From NCBI GenBank assembly GCA_028872975.1, contig JAGWNV010000003.1, positions 1 through 25,947 on the forward strand: 25,947 bases of DNA, read 5' to 3'. The notes under the pieces were generated by a model. That model ran no database searches, had not been told where the DNA came from, and worked only from the letters and a program-made list of their open reading frames with translations. Positions within the stretch are counted from its first letter, which is position 1. The number at the start of each line of letters is the position of its first letter. Positions 1 to 7,281 of this stretch are shown piece after piece. This DNA is from Acidobacteriota bacterium (lineage in GTDB: Bacteria > Actinomycetota > Acidimicrobiia > Acidimicrobiales > UBA8190). The position numbers were made by a program, and so were the translations under genes.

Positions 1-1112
1 CGCGCGTCTGCGGGATCTGCCCGGTCGCCTATCAGATGTCGGCTTGCGCGGCGATGGAGGACGCCCTGGGGGTGCGCGTGGACGAGCGCGTGTGGCGCCT
101 GCGCCGCCTCCTCTACTGCGGCGAGTGGATCCAGAGCCACGCGCTGCACGTCTATCTGCTCCACGCCCCCGACTTCCTCGGCTGTCCCGACGCCGTTGCA
201 CTGGCCGAGCGGGACCGGGCCAGCGTGGAGCGTGGCTTGGCGCTCAAGCGGACCGGCAACCTGATCATGGAGACGGTGGGGGGCAGGGCGATCCACCCCG
301 TGAACGTGCGGCTCGGCGGCTTCTACCGAGCACCGGACCGGGCCGCCGTCGACGCGCTCGCCGAGCCCCTGCGGCGGGCCCGGGACGACGCCCTGGCGAC
401 GCTGACGTGGGTGGCGGGCTTCGACTTCCCCGAGGTGGAGTCGGACTATCTCCTTCTGGCCTTGCGGCATCCGGATCGCTACCCCATCGAGGAGGGTCGA
501 CCGGCCACCTCGGAGGGAGAGGAGCTCAACGCCGCCGGCCTCGCCGAGCGGATCGTCGAGGAGCACGTGGCCAGGTCGACCGCCCTCCAGGCCCGGCTCG
601 ACGGCCGCCGGCCCTACCTGACCGGGCCGCTGGCCCGCTACGCCCTGAACCGGGGGATCCTCCCCCCGCTTGCGGCGGAGGCGGCGACTGCGGCCGGCCT
701 CGGCGAGCGCTGCACGAACCCGTTCCGGAGCATCGAGGTGCGGGCCGTGGAGCTGGTGGCGGCCTGCGAGGAAGCCCTCGGTCTGGTCGAAGCCTACGAG
801 CCGCCCGACCCGCCGGCGGCGGCCGTGGAGCCCCGCGCCGCGGTCGGGACGGGAGCGACCGAAGCGCCCCGAGGGCTGCTCCTCCAGCAGTACGAGCTCG
901 ACGACGAGGGCACCATCCTGCGGGCACGGATCGTCCCCCCCACGGCCCAGAATCAGCTCACCATCGAAGCCGACATCGGCAGGGCCGCCCAGGGCGCCCT
1001 CGAGCTGTCCGACGACGACCTGCGCCAGCGATGCGAGCAGGCGGTCCGCAACCACGACCCCTGCATCTCCTGCTCCGCCCACTTCCTCGACGTGCACGTG
1101 GAGGGTCGATGA
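1..1112 (+). CDS. hyhL: [NiFe]-hydrogenase large (alpha) subunit, group 3b-type, 5'-truncated by the window
   Basis: This is the catalytic subunit that carries the Ni-Fe site of a cytoplasmic bidirectional, probably NAD(P)-linked hydrogenase. The reading frame is open from base 3, so the true start lies upstream. The first visible residues, RVCGICP, are the L1 motif with its C-x2-C pair (codons at 9 and 18). The L2 motif DPCISCSAH sits at the C-terminus, with cysteine codons at 1062 and 1071. The L2 wording and the length suggest group 3b (sulfhydrogenase type); 3d is less likely. Nine residues, FLDVHVEGR, follow the last His and should be the tail that the maturation protease removes. That protease is encoded next, with an ATGA overlap. 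The His usual in L1 (RxCGxCxxxH) is Tyr here. The small subunit and the diaphorase subunits must lie upstream, outside the window. Confidence 0.93.
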   Translation, partial: RVCGICPVAYQMSACAAMEDALGVRVDERVWRLRRLLYCGEWIQSHALHVYLLHAPDFLGCPDAVALAERDRASVERGLALKRTGNLIMETVGGRAIHPVNVRLGGFYRAPDRAAVDALAEPLRRARDDALATLTWVAGFDFPEVESDYLLLALRHPDRYPIEEGRPATSEGEELNAAGLAERIVEEHVARSTALQARLDGRRPYLTGPLARYALNRGILPPLAAEAATAAGLGERCTNPFRSIEVRAVELVAACEEALGLVEAYEPPDPPAAAVEPRAAVGTGATEAPRGLLLQQYELDDEGTILRARIVPPTAQNQLTIEADIGRAAQGALELSDDDLRQRCEQAVRNHDPCISCSAHFLDVHVEGR

Positions 1113-1609
1113 CCGACGACGGCGGCCGGGGACCGCACGTGGCGTTGGCCGGGATCGGCAACAGCTACCGCCGCGACGACGGGGCCGGCATCGCCGTGGC
1201 GGCCCGAGTCGTCGCCGCGGATCCCTCCCTCGTCGACGTGGGGCCGGTCGTCGACCCCCTCGACCTCCTGGGCCGATGGGACGACAGTGACCTGGTGGTG
1301 GTCGTCGACGCCGTCCGCGCCGAGCTCCCGGCCGGCACCGTGGTGGTCGAGGCCCTGGCCGGCGACTCACCCTCGGCCGGGGGCGACACCGGCGCCGGCA
1401 GCGTCACGAGCTCGCATGGCATCGCCGTGCCCGGCGTCCTGCGTCTGGCCCGCGCCGTCGGGCGAGCCCCGGGCCGGGTGGTGCTCGTCGGCATCGTGGG
1501 GTCGGACTTCGCGTCGGGGACCGAGATGAGCCTGGCCGTCCGAGCCGCCGTGCCCGAAGCGGCCCGACGGGTGCTCGAAATCGTGGCGGAGGCCCGGCCA
1601 TGTGCATGA
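1109..1609 (+). CDS. Hydrogenase maturation endopeptidase (HycI/HyaD/HybD family)
   Basis: This nickel-dependent protease cleaves the C-terminal tail of the hydrogenase large subunit once the Ni-Fe centre is in place. The protein is 166 aa, the usual size. It starts with the family motif GIGNSYRRDDGAG at 15-27, whose acidic residues D23/D24 match the first metal ligand of HybD. D67 in VVVVDAVR matches the second and H103 in SSHGI the third. The ATG at 1109 overlaps the hydrogenase stop codon (ATGA), so translation is probably coupled to that of its substrate. The next gene, hypC, starts inside its last ten bases. The substrate is almost certainly the adjacent large subunit, which has the matching 9-residue C-terminal extension. 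Confidence 0.92.
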   Translation: MTDDGGRGPHVALAGIGNSYRRDDGAGIAVAARVVAADPSLVDVGPVVDPLDLLGRWDDSDLVVVVDAVRAELPAGTVVVEALAGDSPSAGGDTGAGSVTSSHGIAVPGVLRLARAVGRAPGRVVLVGIVGSDFASGTEMSLAVRAAVPEAARRVLEIVAEARPCA

Positions 1610-1863
1610 GCAGGCTGCATCGCGTCCTGAGGGCACCGATCGCCGGGGCCGTCGAAGTGGCCGACACCGACGGGGTCCGCCACCGCGTGTCACTACTCGC
1701 GCTCGACGGCCCCCAACCCCGGCCAGGGGACTGGCTCGTCGTACACAGCGGCTACGCCATCGACCGCGCCGACAAGGCCGAGGCCGAAGCTGTGGCGGCT
1801 GAGATCCGAGCCTTCACAGGAGCGACGCGCCACGGCGCCGGACCACAGGGGGAGGGACCATGA
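1600..1863 (+). CDS. hypC: HypC/HybG/HupF-family hydrogenase assembly chaperone
   Basis: HypC proteins, with HypD, carry the Fe(CN)2CO unit to the large-subunit precursor. The protein is 87 aa, typical of the family. The start at 1600 gives an N-terminal Met-Cys; Cys2 is essential in HypC, so this start is preferred to the ATG two codons later. The core GVRHRVSLLAL (25-35) and GDWLVVHSGYAI (43-54) match the family closely, and H49 corresponds to the conserved His51 of E. coli HypC. The usual Pro of MCLxIPG is absent (MCMSRLH). It overlaps the protease gene by 10 bases and the next gene by ATGA. No hypA, B, D, E or F is visible here, so those must be upstream or elsewhere. Confidence 0.92.
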   Translation: MCMSRLHRVLRAPIAGAVEVADTDGVRHRVSLLALDGPQPRPGDWLVVHSGYAIDRADKAEAEAVAAEIRAFTGATRHGAGPQGEGP

Positions 1864-2885
1864 GATCGAAGTCCGTACCGGACGAGCCGGCGGCACACGC
1901 CGTGCCGCCGGCGGGCCCGCGGCCCGACTCGGGTGTGGTGCTGGCGGCGGGGACCGCCGTGGTGAGCGGTGTGTCGGTGTTCGCCAACAGCTACGGGGTG
2001 CACGCCATCACCTCGCCCGCCGTCTACACGACGGCCAAGAACATCGTCGCCTTCCTTCTCCTCGCCCTCCTCGCCGTCTCGACGACCTGGTGGCCGGGCC
2101 GTGGCCGTGTCCGGGCCTGGACCGACGTCGGTGGCTCGTCGTCCCCTCCCCCCTCGTCGCGCCGGTCGGCGTGGGGTCGGGCCGTCGGGCTGGCCTACGT
2201 GGGCGTGGTCGGTGGGGGGCTCGCCTTCGTCCTCTTCTTCGTCGGCCTGGCCCGGACCACGGCGACACCGGCCGCCTTCTGGCACGACAGCCTGATCGTC
2301 TGGGTGGCCGTCCTCGCCCTGCCCTTCCTCGGTGAGCGGCTCCGGTGGTGGAACGGGGCGGCGATCGTGCTCCTGGTCCTCGGCCAGGTGGCTCTGTCCC
2401 ACGGCGTGGGCCGGCTCGACGCCGGGTCGGGGCAGATGCTCGTCCTGGCCGCCACCGGCCTGTGGGCTGTCGAGGTGGTCGTGGCAAAGCGACTCCTGCC
2501 GGGCCTCGGCCCCGCCCCCGTCTCGCTGGCCCGGATGGGGATCGGCGCCGTGACGCTCCTCGTCTACCTGGCGGCGACCGGGAAGATGCATCTGCTCACC
2601 TCCATCGACGCCAGCCAGATGTGGTGGGCGCTCGGCACAGGCGCGCTCCTCGCCGCCTATGTGGCCACCTGGATGACCGCCCTCGCCCGGGCCAGGGCGC
2701 TCGACGTCAGCTCCGTGCTCGTGGGGAGCGTCCTCGTCACCGCCCTCCTCCAGGACTTCGCCGGCACCACCCGGGTCAGCGGACAGGTGGCCGGATTGGC
2801 CCTCGTGGCCGTGGGGCTGGCTCTGCTCCTCGCCATGACCGGCCGGCGGCCGGTGGCGGTCACCACCAGGGTGTGGCGCCGATGA
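1860..2885 (+). CDS. DMT-superfamily (EamA-like) inner-membrane transporter
   Basis: A 341-aa polytopic membrane protein. Hydrophobic segments are visible near residues 26-47, 60-78, 107-130, 143-158, 166-181, 191-209, 221-240, 253-275, 284-300 and 308-326. This is about ten helices in two halves, as in drug/metabolite transporters. The LGER sequence (157-160) after a helix is typical of EamA domains. A Ser/Pro-rich loop (91-101) lies between helices 2 and 3. The substrate cannot be read from the sequence. It sits in the hydrogenase operon, overlapping hypC by ATGA and the next gene by ATGA, so it is expressed with the hydrogenase accessory genes. It does not resemble NiCoT or HupE nickel permeases. 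A link to nickel or to a metabolite used by the hydrogenase is only inference. Confidence 0.82.
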   Translation: MRSKSVPDEPAAHAVPPAGPRPDSGVVLAAGTAVVSGVSVFANSYGVHAITSPAVYTTAKNIVAFLLLALLAVSTTWWPGRGRVRAWTDVGGSSSPPPSSRRSAWGRAVGLAYVGVVGGGLAFVLFFVGLARTTATPAAFWHDSLIVWVAVLALPFLGERLRWWNGAAIVLLVLGQVALSHGVGRLDAGSGQMLVLAATGLWAVEVVVAKRLLPGLGPAPVSLARMGIGAVTLLVYLAATGKMHLLTSIDASQMWWALGTGALLAAYVATWMTALARARALDVSSVLVGSVLVTALLQDFAGTTRVSGQVAGLALVAVGLALLLAMTGRRPVAVTTRVWRR

Positions 2886-3715
2886 GGAGACCCGGCCCGG
2901 CGGCCGGACAGCCGGCACAACCGGGACGAGAGGAAGCGCTCTTCCATGCTGACGCAGCCGGTCCCCTGTTGTTCGCCCGCTACGCCTATCCGCCCAACGC
3001 CCTCGGGTACTGCGGGCCTGCCGATCCCGCCGCCCTGCTCGGCACCGCCGGCGAGGGCGGGGACCGCCGCGAGCTGCGCCATCTGGCCGCCCAATTCGAG
3101 GGGGCCTGGCCATACCTGCAGTTGATCGCCGCCAGCAACGGACTCGCCGACCCGCTCGACCGCGCCGTGGTCGAGGCCTACTGGGTCGGCAACGCCCTGC
3201 TTGGTCACGTTCGCCCTGCCGACCTCCACGCCTCGCTCGACGCCCGCTTCCGCCGCAGGGCAGGCGGACGGTTCGGTGCCCTCGCCGAGGCCGTGCCGGC
3301 GGGCGCGATCCCCCAGCACAACTTCCACGTCTTCGGCGTCTATCCCTGGCTGGGCCTCCTCAGGGCCGGCATGGAAGGCGCGCCCCTCGAGGTCCTGGAC
3401 AGATGCCGGATCCGATGGGGCCGTGTGGAGGAAGTCGCCGGGGACTGGGTGACGGTGTCCTCCCGTCCCCTCGTCTTCGAGGGATCCCGGCTCCGCCTCG
3501 GACCACCACGCCCCGAGCCGGCTCGATGCCGGATCGACGATGCATCGCTCGTCGGGCCTCTCGAGACCGGTGAGATCGTCTCCTTGCACTGGGACTGGGT
3601 CTGCGACCGCCTGACGGACGCGAGCCAGCGTTGGCTCCGCTACTGCACGCGACGGAACCTCGGGGCGGTCAACGCCACCGCCCGACCCGGCCCGGCGGCG
3701 GCCTGCGGCGCCTGA
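2882..3715 (+). CDS. Conserved protein, probably DUF6390 family, in the hydrogenase operon
   Basis: A 277-aa soluble protein with no signal peptide or membrane helix. I associate it with the DUF6390 family from the early block LLFARYAYPPNALGYCGPAD (29-48); this assignment is from memory and moderate. Other segments that look conserved are PLDRAVVEAYWVGNALL (91-107), PQHNFHVFGVYPWLGLL (144-160), LDRCRIRWGRV (172-182) and LHWDWVCDRL (235-244). C44, H146, H149, C175, H236 and C241 are possible ligand residues. It starts at the ATG overlapping the transporter stop (ATGA) and is the last gene of the operon; a 57-base gap follows. A role in hydrogenase assembly or use is suggested only by position. 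The biochemical function is unknown. Confidence 0.75.
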   Translation: MRRPGPAAGQPAQPGREEALFHADAAGPLLFARYAYPPNALGYCGPADPAALLGTAGEGGDRRELRHLAAQFEGAWPYLQLIAASNGLADPLDRAVVEAYWVGNALLGHVRPADLHASLDARFRRRAGGRFGALAEAVPAGAIPQHNFHVFGVYPWLGLLRAGMEGAPLEVLDRCRIRWGRVEEVAGDWVTVSSRPLVFEGSRLRLGPPRPEPARCRIDDASLVGPLETGEIVSLHWDWVCDRLTDASQRWLRYCTRRNLGAVNATARPGPAAACGA

Positions 3716-3759
3716 CGACGGGCCGGCGTCCTCGGGCCGGGGCCCGGCTGGCCCGTGTG

Positions 3760-3776
3760 CCACGCTTCTGGCGTGG
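3760..3776 (+). repeat. Small inverted repeat overlapping the exonuclease start codon
   Basis: CCACGC and GCGTGG, separated by TTCTG, form a perfect 6-bp inverted repeat that contains the proposed GTG start at 3773. On a longer transcript it would fold over the start. The bases CACGCT (3761-3766), six bases before the GTG, also fit a weak NANNNT -10 box for a leaderless mRNA. In that case the repeat would not be transcribed intact. Confidence 0.4.
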
Positions 3777-4711
3777 AGGTCCACCTCGTCGACGGTACCT
3801 ACGAGCTCTTCCGCCACCACTTCGGCCAGCCGTCGCGCCAGGCCGCCGACGGGAGCGAGATCGCCGCCACCCGGGGCGTCCTCTCGACGGTGCTCTCCAT
3901 GGTGGAGCAGGGGGTCACCCACGTCGGCGTGGCCACCGACCACGTCGTCGAGTCGTTCCGCAACGACCTCTGGCCCGGCTACAAGACGAGCGCGGGGATG
4001 CCTCCCGAGCTCCTCGCCCAGTTCCCGGTCCTCGAGCTCTGCCTCGAGGCCATGGGGGTACGGGTCTGGGCCATGACCGAGCTCGAGGCGGACGACGCCC
4101 TCGCCTCGGCGGCGGCCGTCGCCGCCGAGGACGACCGGGTGGCCCAGGTTCGGATCTGCACGCCCGACAAGGACCTCGCCCAGTGCGTCCGCGGCAGCCG
4201 GATCGTCCAGCTCGACCGGCGGTCGGGCACCGTCTTCGACGAGGCAGGGGTGTGGGAGAAGTTCGGCGTCGCCCCCGTCTCCATCCCCGACTGGCTGGCC
4301 CTCGTCGGCGACAGCGCCGACGGGTTCCCGGGCCTGGCCGGTTGGGGGAAGCGGTCGGCCTCGGTGGTCCTCGCCCACTACGGCTCCATCGACGCCGTCC
4401 CCGACACCGTGGCGGAATGGGACGACGGCGTGCGGCGTCAGGTCCGCAACGCCGCCGGTCTCGCCACCCGGTTGGCAGGGGAACGGGACCTGGCCCTGCT
4501 CTTCCGGGACCTCGCCACCTTGCGGGTCGACCGGCGCCTCCTCGGGAGCGTCGACGAGCTGGCCTGGGGCGGGCCGACCGAGGCCTTCGCCGAGGTGACG
4601 GACCTCCTCCGGGACCCCTCGCTGGCCGGACGGGCCGCCAAGGTCGCCGGCTCGGCCCGGCGCCGGCGCGACGACCCCGCCGCCCGGAGCCCCGGCGGAC
4701 CGGCCTTCTAA
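3773..4711 (+). CDS. 5'-3' exonuclease / flap-endonuclease-type protein (PolA 5'-nuclease domain family)
   Basis: A stand-alone 312-aa protein with the 5'-nuclease fold found at the N-terminus of DNA polymerase I. Visible motifs are LVDGTYELFR with D7, VATDH with D56, the arch-region residues SFRNDLWPGYK (61-71), EADD with E105, D107 and D108, the PDKD acidic pair (D132, D134), and the helix-3-turn-helix DNA-binding stretch starting GDSADGFPGLAGWGKRSA (179-196) with D180 and D183. The usual metal-binding acids are therefore present. The family removes RNA primers or flaps 5' to 3' on DNA. I chose GTG 3773 over GTG 3755 because family proteins begin right before the xxLVDG strand and a possible -10 lies six bases upstream. 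The stop codon forms part of the next gene's -10 box. Confidence 0.85.
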   Translation: MEVHLVDGTYELFRHHFGQPSRQAADGSEIAATRGVLSTVLSMVEQGVTHVGVATDHVVESFRNDLWPGYKTSAGMPPELLAQFPVLELCLEAMGVRVWAMTELEADDALASAAAVAAEDDRVAQVRICTPDKDLAQCVRGSRIVQLDRRSGTVFDEAGVWEKFGVAPVSIPDWLALVGDSADGFPGLAGWGKRSASVVLAHYGSIDAVPDTVAEWDDGVRRQVRNAAGLATRLAGERDLALLFRDLATLRVDRRLLGSVDELAWGGPTEAFAEVTDLLRDPSLAGRAAKVAGSARRRRDDPAARSPGGPAF

Positions 4712-4714
4712 GCT
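4709..4714 (+). promoter_or_regulatory. Leaderless-type -10 box for the TIGR03086-like gene
   Basis: TAAGCT fits the actinobacterial -10 pattern TANNNT and lies exactly six bases before the ATG at 4721. Transcription should therefore start at or next to the start codon. There is no Shine-Dalgarno sequence. The box overlaps the stop codon of the exonuclease gene. Confidence 0.6.
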
Positions 4715-4720
4715 CCGGCC

Positions 4721-5296
4721 ATGTCCACCGATTCCCTCGCCCGTTCCTTCGCCAGCACCCGGAAGGTCCTCGCCGGCATCGACCCGAGCCGCCTCGACGA
4801 CCCCACGCCGTGTCGTCTCTGGACCGTCCGCCAGCTCGTCAACCACACCGTGACGGCCCCCCGCGCCGGCGTGGGGGTGCTGCGGACCGGCGACTGGCAC
4901 GTCGCCGAGGAGGACTTCGCCTCGGGCGACTTCCGCGCCGCCTACGACGCCACCGCTGCCGACGCCATCGACGCCTTCTCGGACCCCGCCGCCGCCGCGA
5001 AGATCCTCACCCTCCCCTTCGCCGAGGTGCCCGGGGCCTTCCTCATGCAGATGATCACCACCGACCAGTTCGCCCACGGATGGGACCTGGCCAAGGCCAC
5101 CGGGCAGTCGACCGACCTCGACCCGGCGCTCGCCGAGGAGCTCCTCGAGCATGCCGCCATCCCCGACCAGTTCCGGGGCGAGGAGGGAAAGGCGCCCTTC
5201 GGCCCCCGCCGGGAGGCGCCCGAGGGGGCGACGGCGGCGGACAGGCTCGCCGCCTTCTTGGGCCGGGAGGTCCGACCGGCCGGTCTCAGCGGGTGA
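4721..5296 (+). CDS. TIGR03086-like / DinB-superfamily metal-binding protein
   Basis: A 191-aa protein of the DinB / mycothiol-dependent maleylpyruvate isomerase N-terminal type. It shows DDPTPCRLWTVRQLVNHTV (26-44) and TTDQFAHGWDLAKATGQ (113-129), both hallmark blocks of the TIGR03086 group. H42, D115 and H119 fit the three-residue metal site (His ... Asp/Glu-x3-His). Some relatives use mycothiol, the actinobacterial thiol, but most TIGR03086 members have no known reaction. It appears monocistronic, from the leaderless promoter just upstream. Its last 11 bases overlap the convergent thiolase-like gene on the other strand. Confidence 0.82.
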   Translation: MSTDSLARSFASTRKVLAGIDPSRLDDPTPCRLWTVRQLVNHTVTAPRAGVGVLRTGDWHVAEEDFASGDFRAAYDATAADAIDAFSDPAAAAKILTLPFAEVPGAFLMQMITTDQFAHGWDLAKATGQSTDLDPALAEELLEHAAIPDQFRGEEGKAPFGPRREAPEGATAADRLAAFLGREVRPAGLSG

Positions 5297-6446
5297 GGAC
5301 CACGACCCCGGCGTTGGCCCCCCGGCCCACCGTGTGGGACAGGGCCACCCGGGCACCGGGCACCTGCCGCGGCCCGGCCTCGCCGCGCAACTGCCGGACC
5401 AGCTCCACCACCTGTCCCAGCGCCGAGGCCCCGAGGGGCTCCCCCTTCGACAGGAGGCCCCCGCTCGGGTTGACGGGAAGTCTCCCGCCCAGGCTCGTGG
5501 CGCCGGAGTCGAGCAGGTCGGCGGCGGCGCCCGGCGCGCAGAGGCCGAGCTCCTCGTAGCTGAGCAGCTCCCTGGCGGCGTCGGTGTCCTGGCACTCGAC
5601 GACGTGGAGGTCCTCGGGGCCCACACCGGCCATCTCGTAGGCGACCCGGGCGGCCAAGGTGGTGGGCGGCACGACGCTGTCGTCGACGAGGCCGGCGAGC
5701 GGGGTCGACTCGCTCAGCACCGCCCCCGGCAGGTGCGACCGCAGCACGGCGGCGGCGAGCCGCACCGGTGCCGGCCCGGCGCCGGCTCCCGGGCGAGCCC
5801 CGGAGCTGCCGGCGGCGCGCAGGACGACGGCGGCGGCACCCTCGTTGGGGCTGCAGAGCATCCAGAGGTGGAGGGGCTCGCAGACGAGCCGGGAGCCGAG
5901 GACGTCCTCGGCGGTGACCTCGGCCCGGAACATGGCGTCGGGGTTGCCCACCCCCTGCCGGCGGTTCTTCACGACCACGGCGGCGAGGTGGTCCTTCGTC
6001 ACCCCCGAGGTGGCCATGAGCCGGGCCGCCCGCAGGGCGAAGTAGGCCGGAGTGGCGGCCAGGCCGGCCTCCTCCTGCCAGGGCTCGAAGAAGGACGACC
6101 GGATGATCCCCTTCGGCATCTTCTCCACGCCGAGGACGACGACGGTGTCGTACTGGCCGGCGGCGATGGCCGAGGAGGCCAGCATGAGCGCCGCGCTCCC
6201 CGAGGCGCAGCCCGCCTCCACATCGACGATCGGCATCCCCGTCATGCCGAGGGCGCCGAGCACCTTGTGGCCCGTCGCCACCCCCCCGTAGGCGGTGCCG
6301 CAGAAGGCGGCCTGGAACCCGCCCCGGCCCACGCCGGCCTCGGCCAGCGCGCCCCGCACGGCCGTCACCCCCATGTCGGTGACGGTCCGGTCGCCGTGGC
6401 GCCCGAAGGGGTGGATGCCGATGCCGGCAACCTCCACCGCTCTCAC
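5286..6446 (-). CDS. Thiolase-fold enzyme, SCP2-thiolase/lipid-transfer type, with altered active-site motifs
   Basis: A 386-aa thiolase-superfamily protein. The nucleophilic Cys is present: C80 in VEAGCASGSAAL. The SPNEGAAAVVL block (199-209) corresponds to the family's (N/D)GAAA motif. Two active-site loops differ from ordinary SCP2 thiolases. The GHP triad reads GEP (335-337, inside NPSGGLLSKGEPLGAS), and the HDCF-type loop reads QDTD (286-289). H371 lies in the C-terminal loop SHTVGRGANAG. It may be a variant thiolase, an acyltransferase or an aldolase. The partner is probably the DUF35 protein encoded immediately upstream: that gene's stop overlaps this GTG start (GTGA), and DUF35 proteins commonly form complexes with such thiolases. 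An in-frame GTG three codons later is another possible start. Confidence 0.85.
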   Translation of the reverse strand: MRAVEVAGIGIHPFGRHGDRTVTDMGVTAVRGALAEAGVGRGGFQAAFCGTAYGGVATGHKVLGALGMTGMPIVDVEAGCASGSAALMLASSAIAAGQYDTVVVLGVEKMPKGIIRSSFFEPWQEEAGLAATPAYFALRAARLMATSGVTKDHLAAVVVKNRRQGVGNPDAMFRAEVTAEDVLGSRLVCEPLHLWMLCSPNEGAAAVVLRAAGSSGARPGAGAGPAPVRLAAAVLRSHLPGAVLSESTPLAGLVDDSVVPPTTLAARVAYEMAGVGPEDLHVVECQDTDAARELLSYEELGLCAPGAAADLLDSGATSLGGRLPVNPSGGLLSKGEPLGASALGQVVELVRQLRGEAGPRQVPGARVALSHTVGRGANAGVVVLTR

Positions 6447-6865
6447 CGGTCCCTCGGTTCCGTGTCACCGGGCGCGAAGGCGTAGGTGAGGACCTCCCGC
6501 CCCTCGTCGTCGACGTGCAGCGGGACGACCGCCAGGACCATCGGCTGGCCGGGCCGCAACCGGGCCGGCTCGGCCTCGGTGAGCCGCCCGACGACCCGGA
6601 GCCCCTCGGGGAGCTCGACCACCCCGAAGCCGTAGGGGACCTCCCCCTCGTAGCCGGGCGGGGCCGCCGTCACCGCGGTGTGGACCCACAGGCGCCCCGG
6701 GCCCCGCAGGAGCACCTCGTCGACGGTCTCAGCCGAGCAGTACGGACAGACCGGTTGCCGGGGGAAGTGATGGTTCGCGCACCCGCGGCAGTGACCGGCC
6801 AGGAGAGCCGGCGGGGGGCCCTCCACGAAGAGCCCGGCGCGCACGGGCACTCGGCCGCCGGCCAC
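6443..6865 (-). CDS. Zn-ribbon/OB-fold DUF35 protein (first copy)
   Basis: A 140-aa protein with a rubredoxin-like zinc ribbon, C26-x2-C29 and C40-x2-C43 (GHCRGCANHHFPRQPVCPYC), followed by an OB-fold with the typical GRLWVHTAV and PYGFGVVELPEG strands. DUF35 proteins bind acyl-CoA and pair with thiolase-fold enzymes or with MaoC-like hydratases. The start is taken as GTG 6865, eight bases after the stop of the upstream gene; the open frame extends further up, but only as the shadow of that gene. The stop overlaps the GTG of the thiolase-like gene, which implies coupled translation and a physical partner. Confidence 0.88.
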   Translation of the reverse strand: MAGGRVPVRAGLFVEGPPPALLAGHCRGCANHHFPRQPVCPYCSAETVDEVLLRGPGRLWVHTAVTAAPPGYEGEVPYGFGVVELPEGLRVVGRLTEAEPARLRPGQPMVLAVVPLHVDDEGREVLTYAFAPGDTEPRDR

Positions 6866-6873
6866 CGGCGTGC

Positions 6874-7281
6874 TCAGCGGTCCGCCGACGGGGCCGTCGC
6901 CCTCGCCGGGGCCGTCGCCCTCGCCGGGGCCGTCGCCCTGGGGAGTCGGTCCAGCGCCCGGCGCGCCCCGGGGACGGCGCCGATGACCGCGGTCAGGGTG
7001 TCGCGGAGATGGGAGATGACGAGGTCGAGATGCTCGAGACGGTCCCTGATCTCGGCCAGGCCGGCGGCGACGTCGTCGAGCGAGGTGGCGAGCGGCGCCG
7101 TCGTCCGTTCCACCGAGTCGGCCACCCGCTCGAGCTGGGAGGGCAGGCCCGAGGAGCGGTCGAGGAGATGCCGGGCCCGGGCCACCGTGACCGGCGCGTA
7201 GGAGAGCTCCCGGAGCAGGCCCGCCCACCACCGGACGAGGGCCTGGGGGCCGAGCCCGGAAGGGAGGTCGCCGTCCGCCAC
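6874..7281 (-). CDS. Small helical protein of unknown function with an (ATAPAR) repeat tail
   Basis: I do not recognise this protein. It is about 135 aa from GTG 7281, or 150 aa from GTG 7326. It is rich in amphipathic helix: LPSQLERVADSVERTT, then LDDVAAGLAEIRDRLEHLD, with repeated Leu/Val spacing that suggests a helical bundle or coiled coil. The C-terminus carries nearly three copies of the hexapeptide ATAPAR from an 18-bp tandem repeat. CATCAT lies six bases before GTG 7281, which could be a weak -10 for a leaderless mRNA and favours that start. It is the first gene of a run with the DUF35 and thiolase-like genes (8-base spacing), so it may serve the same complex, but nothing in the sequence shows this directly. 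Confidence 0.65.
   Translation of the reverse strand: MADGDLPSGLGPQALVRWWAGLLRELSYAPVTVARARHLLDRSSGLPSQLERVADSVERTTAPLATSLDDVAAGLAEIRDRLEHLDLVISHLRDTLTAVIGAVPGARRALDRLPRATAPARATAPARATAPSADR
6891..6940. repeat. 18-bp direct tandem repeat, about 2.8 copies
   Basis: The unit GGGCCGTCGCCCTCGCCG occurs at 6891-6908 and 6909-6926, followed by a 14-base partial copy at 6927-6940. Being a multiple of three, it keeps the frame and encodes ATAPAR units at the C-terminus of the small helical protein. Copy-number change would alter only the tail length. Confidence 0.9.

Noticed and set aside
1752..3113. A 453-residue minus-strand open frame
   Set aside because: It is antisense to the transporter and the DUF6390-like gene; composition is that of a shadow frame, with no recognisable motif.
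3755..3772. Upstream GTG as the start of the exonuclease gene
   Set aside because: It would add six residues (MCHASG) before the first conserved strand; the GTG at 3773 fits both the family N-terminus and a possible -10 spacing.
2657..5626. A 989-residue open frame on the minus strand
   Set aside because: It lies opposite four genes with clear family motifs, has low-complexity Gly/Arg/Pro/Glu-rich sequence and no domain. At this GC content long antisense frames arise by chance.
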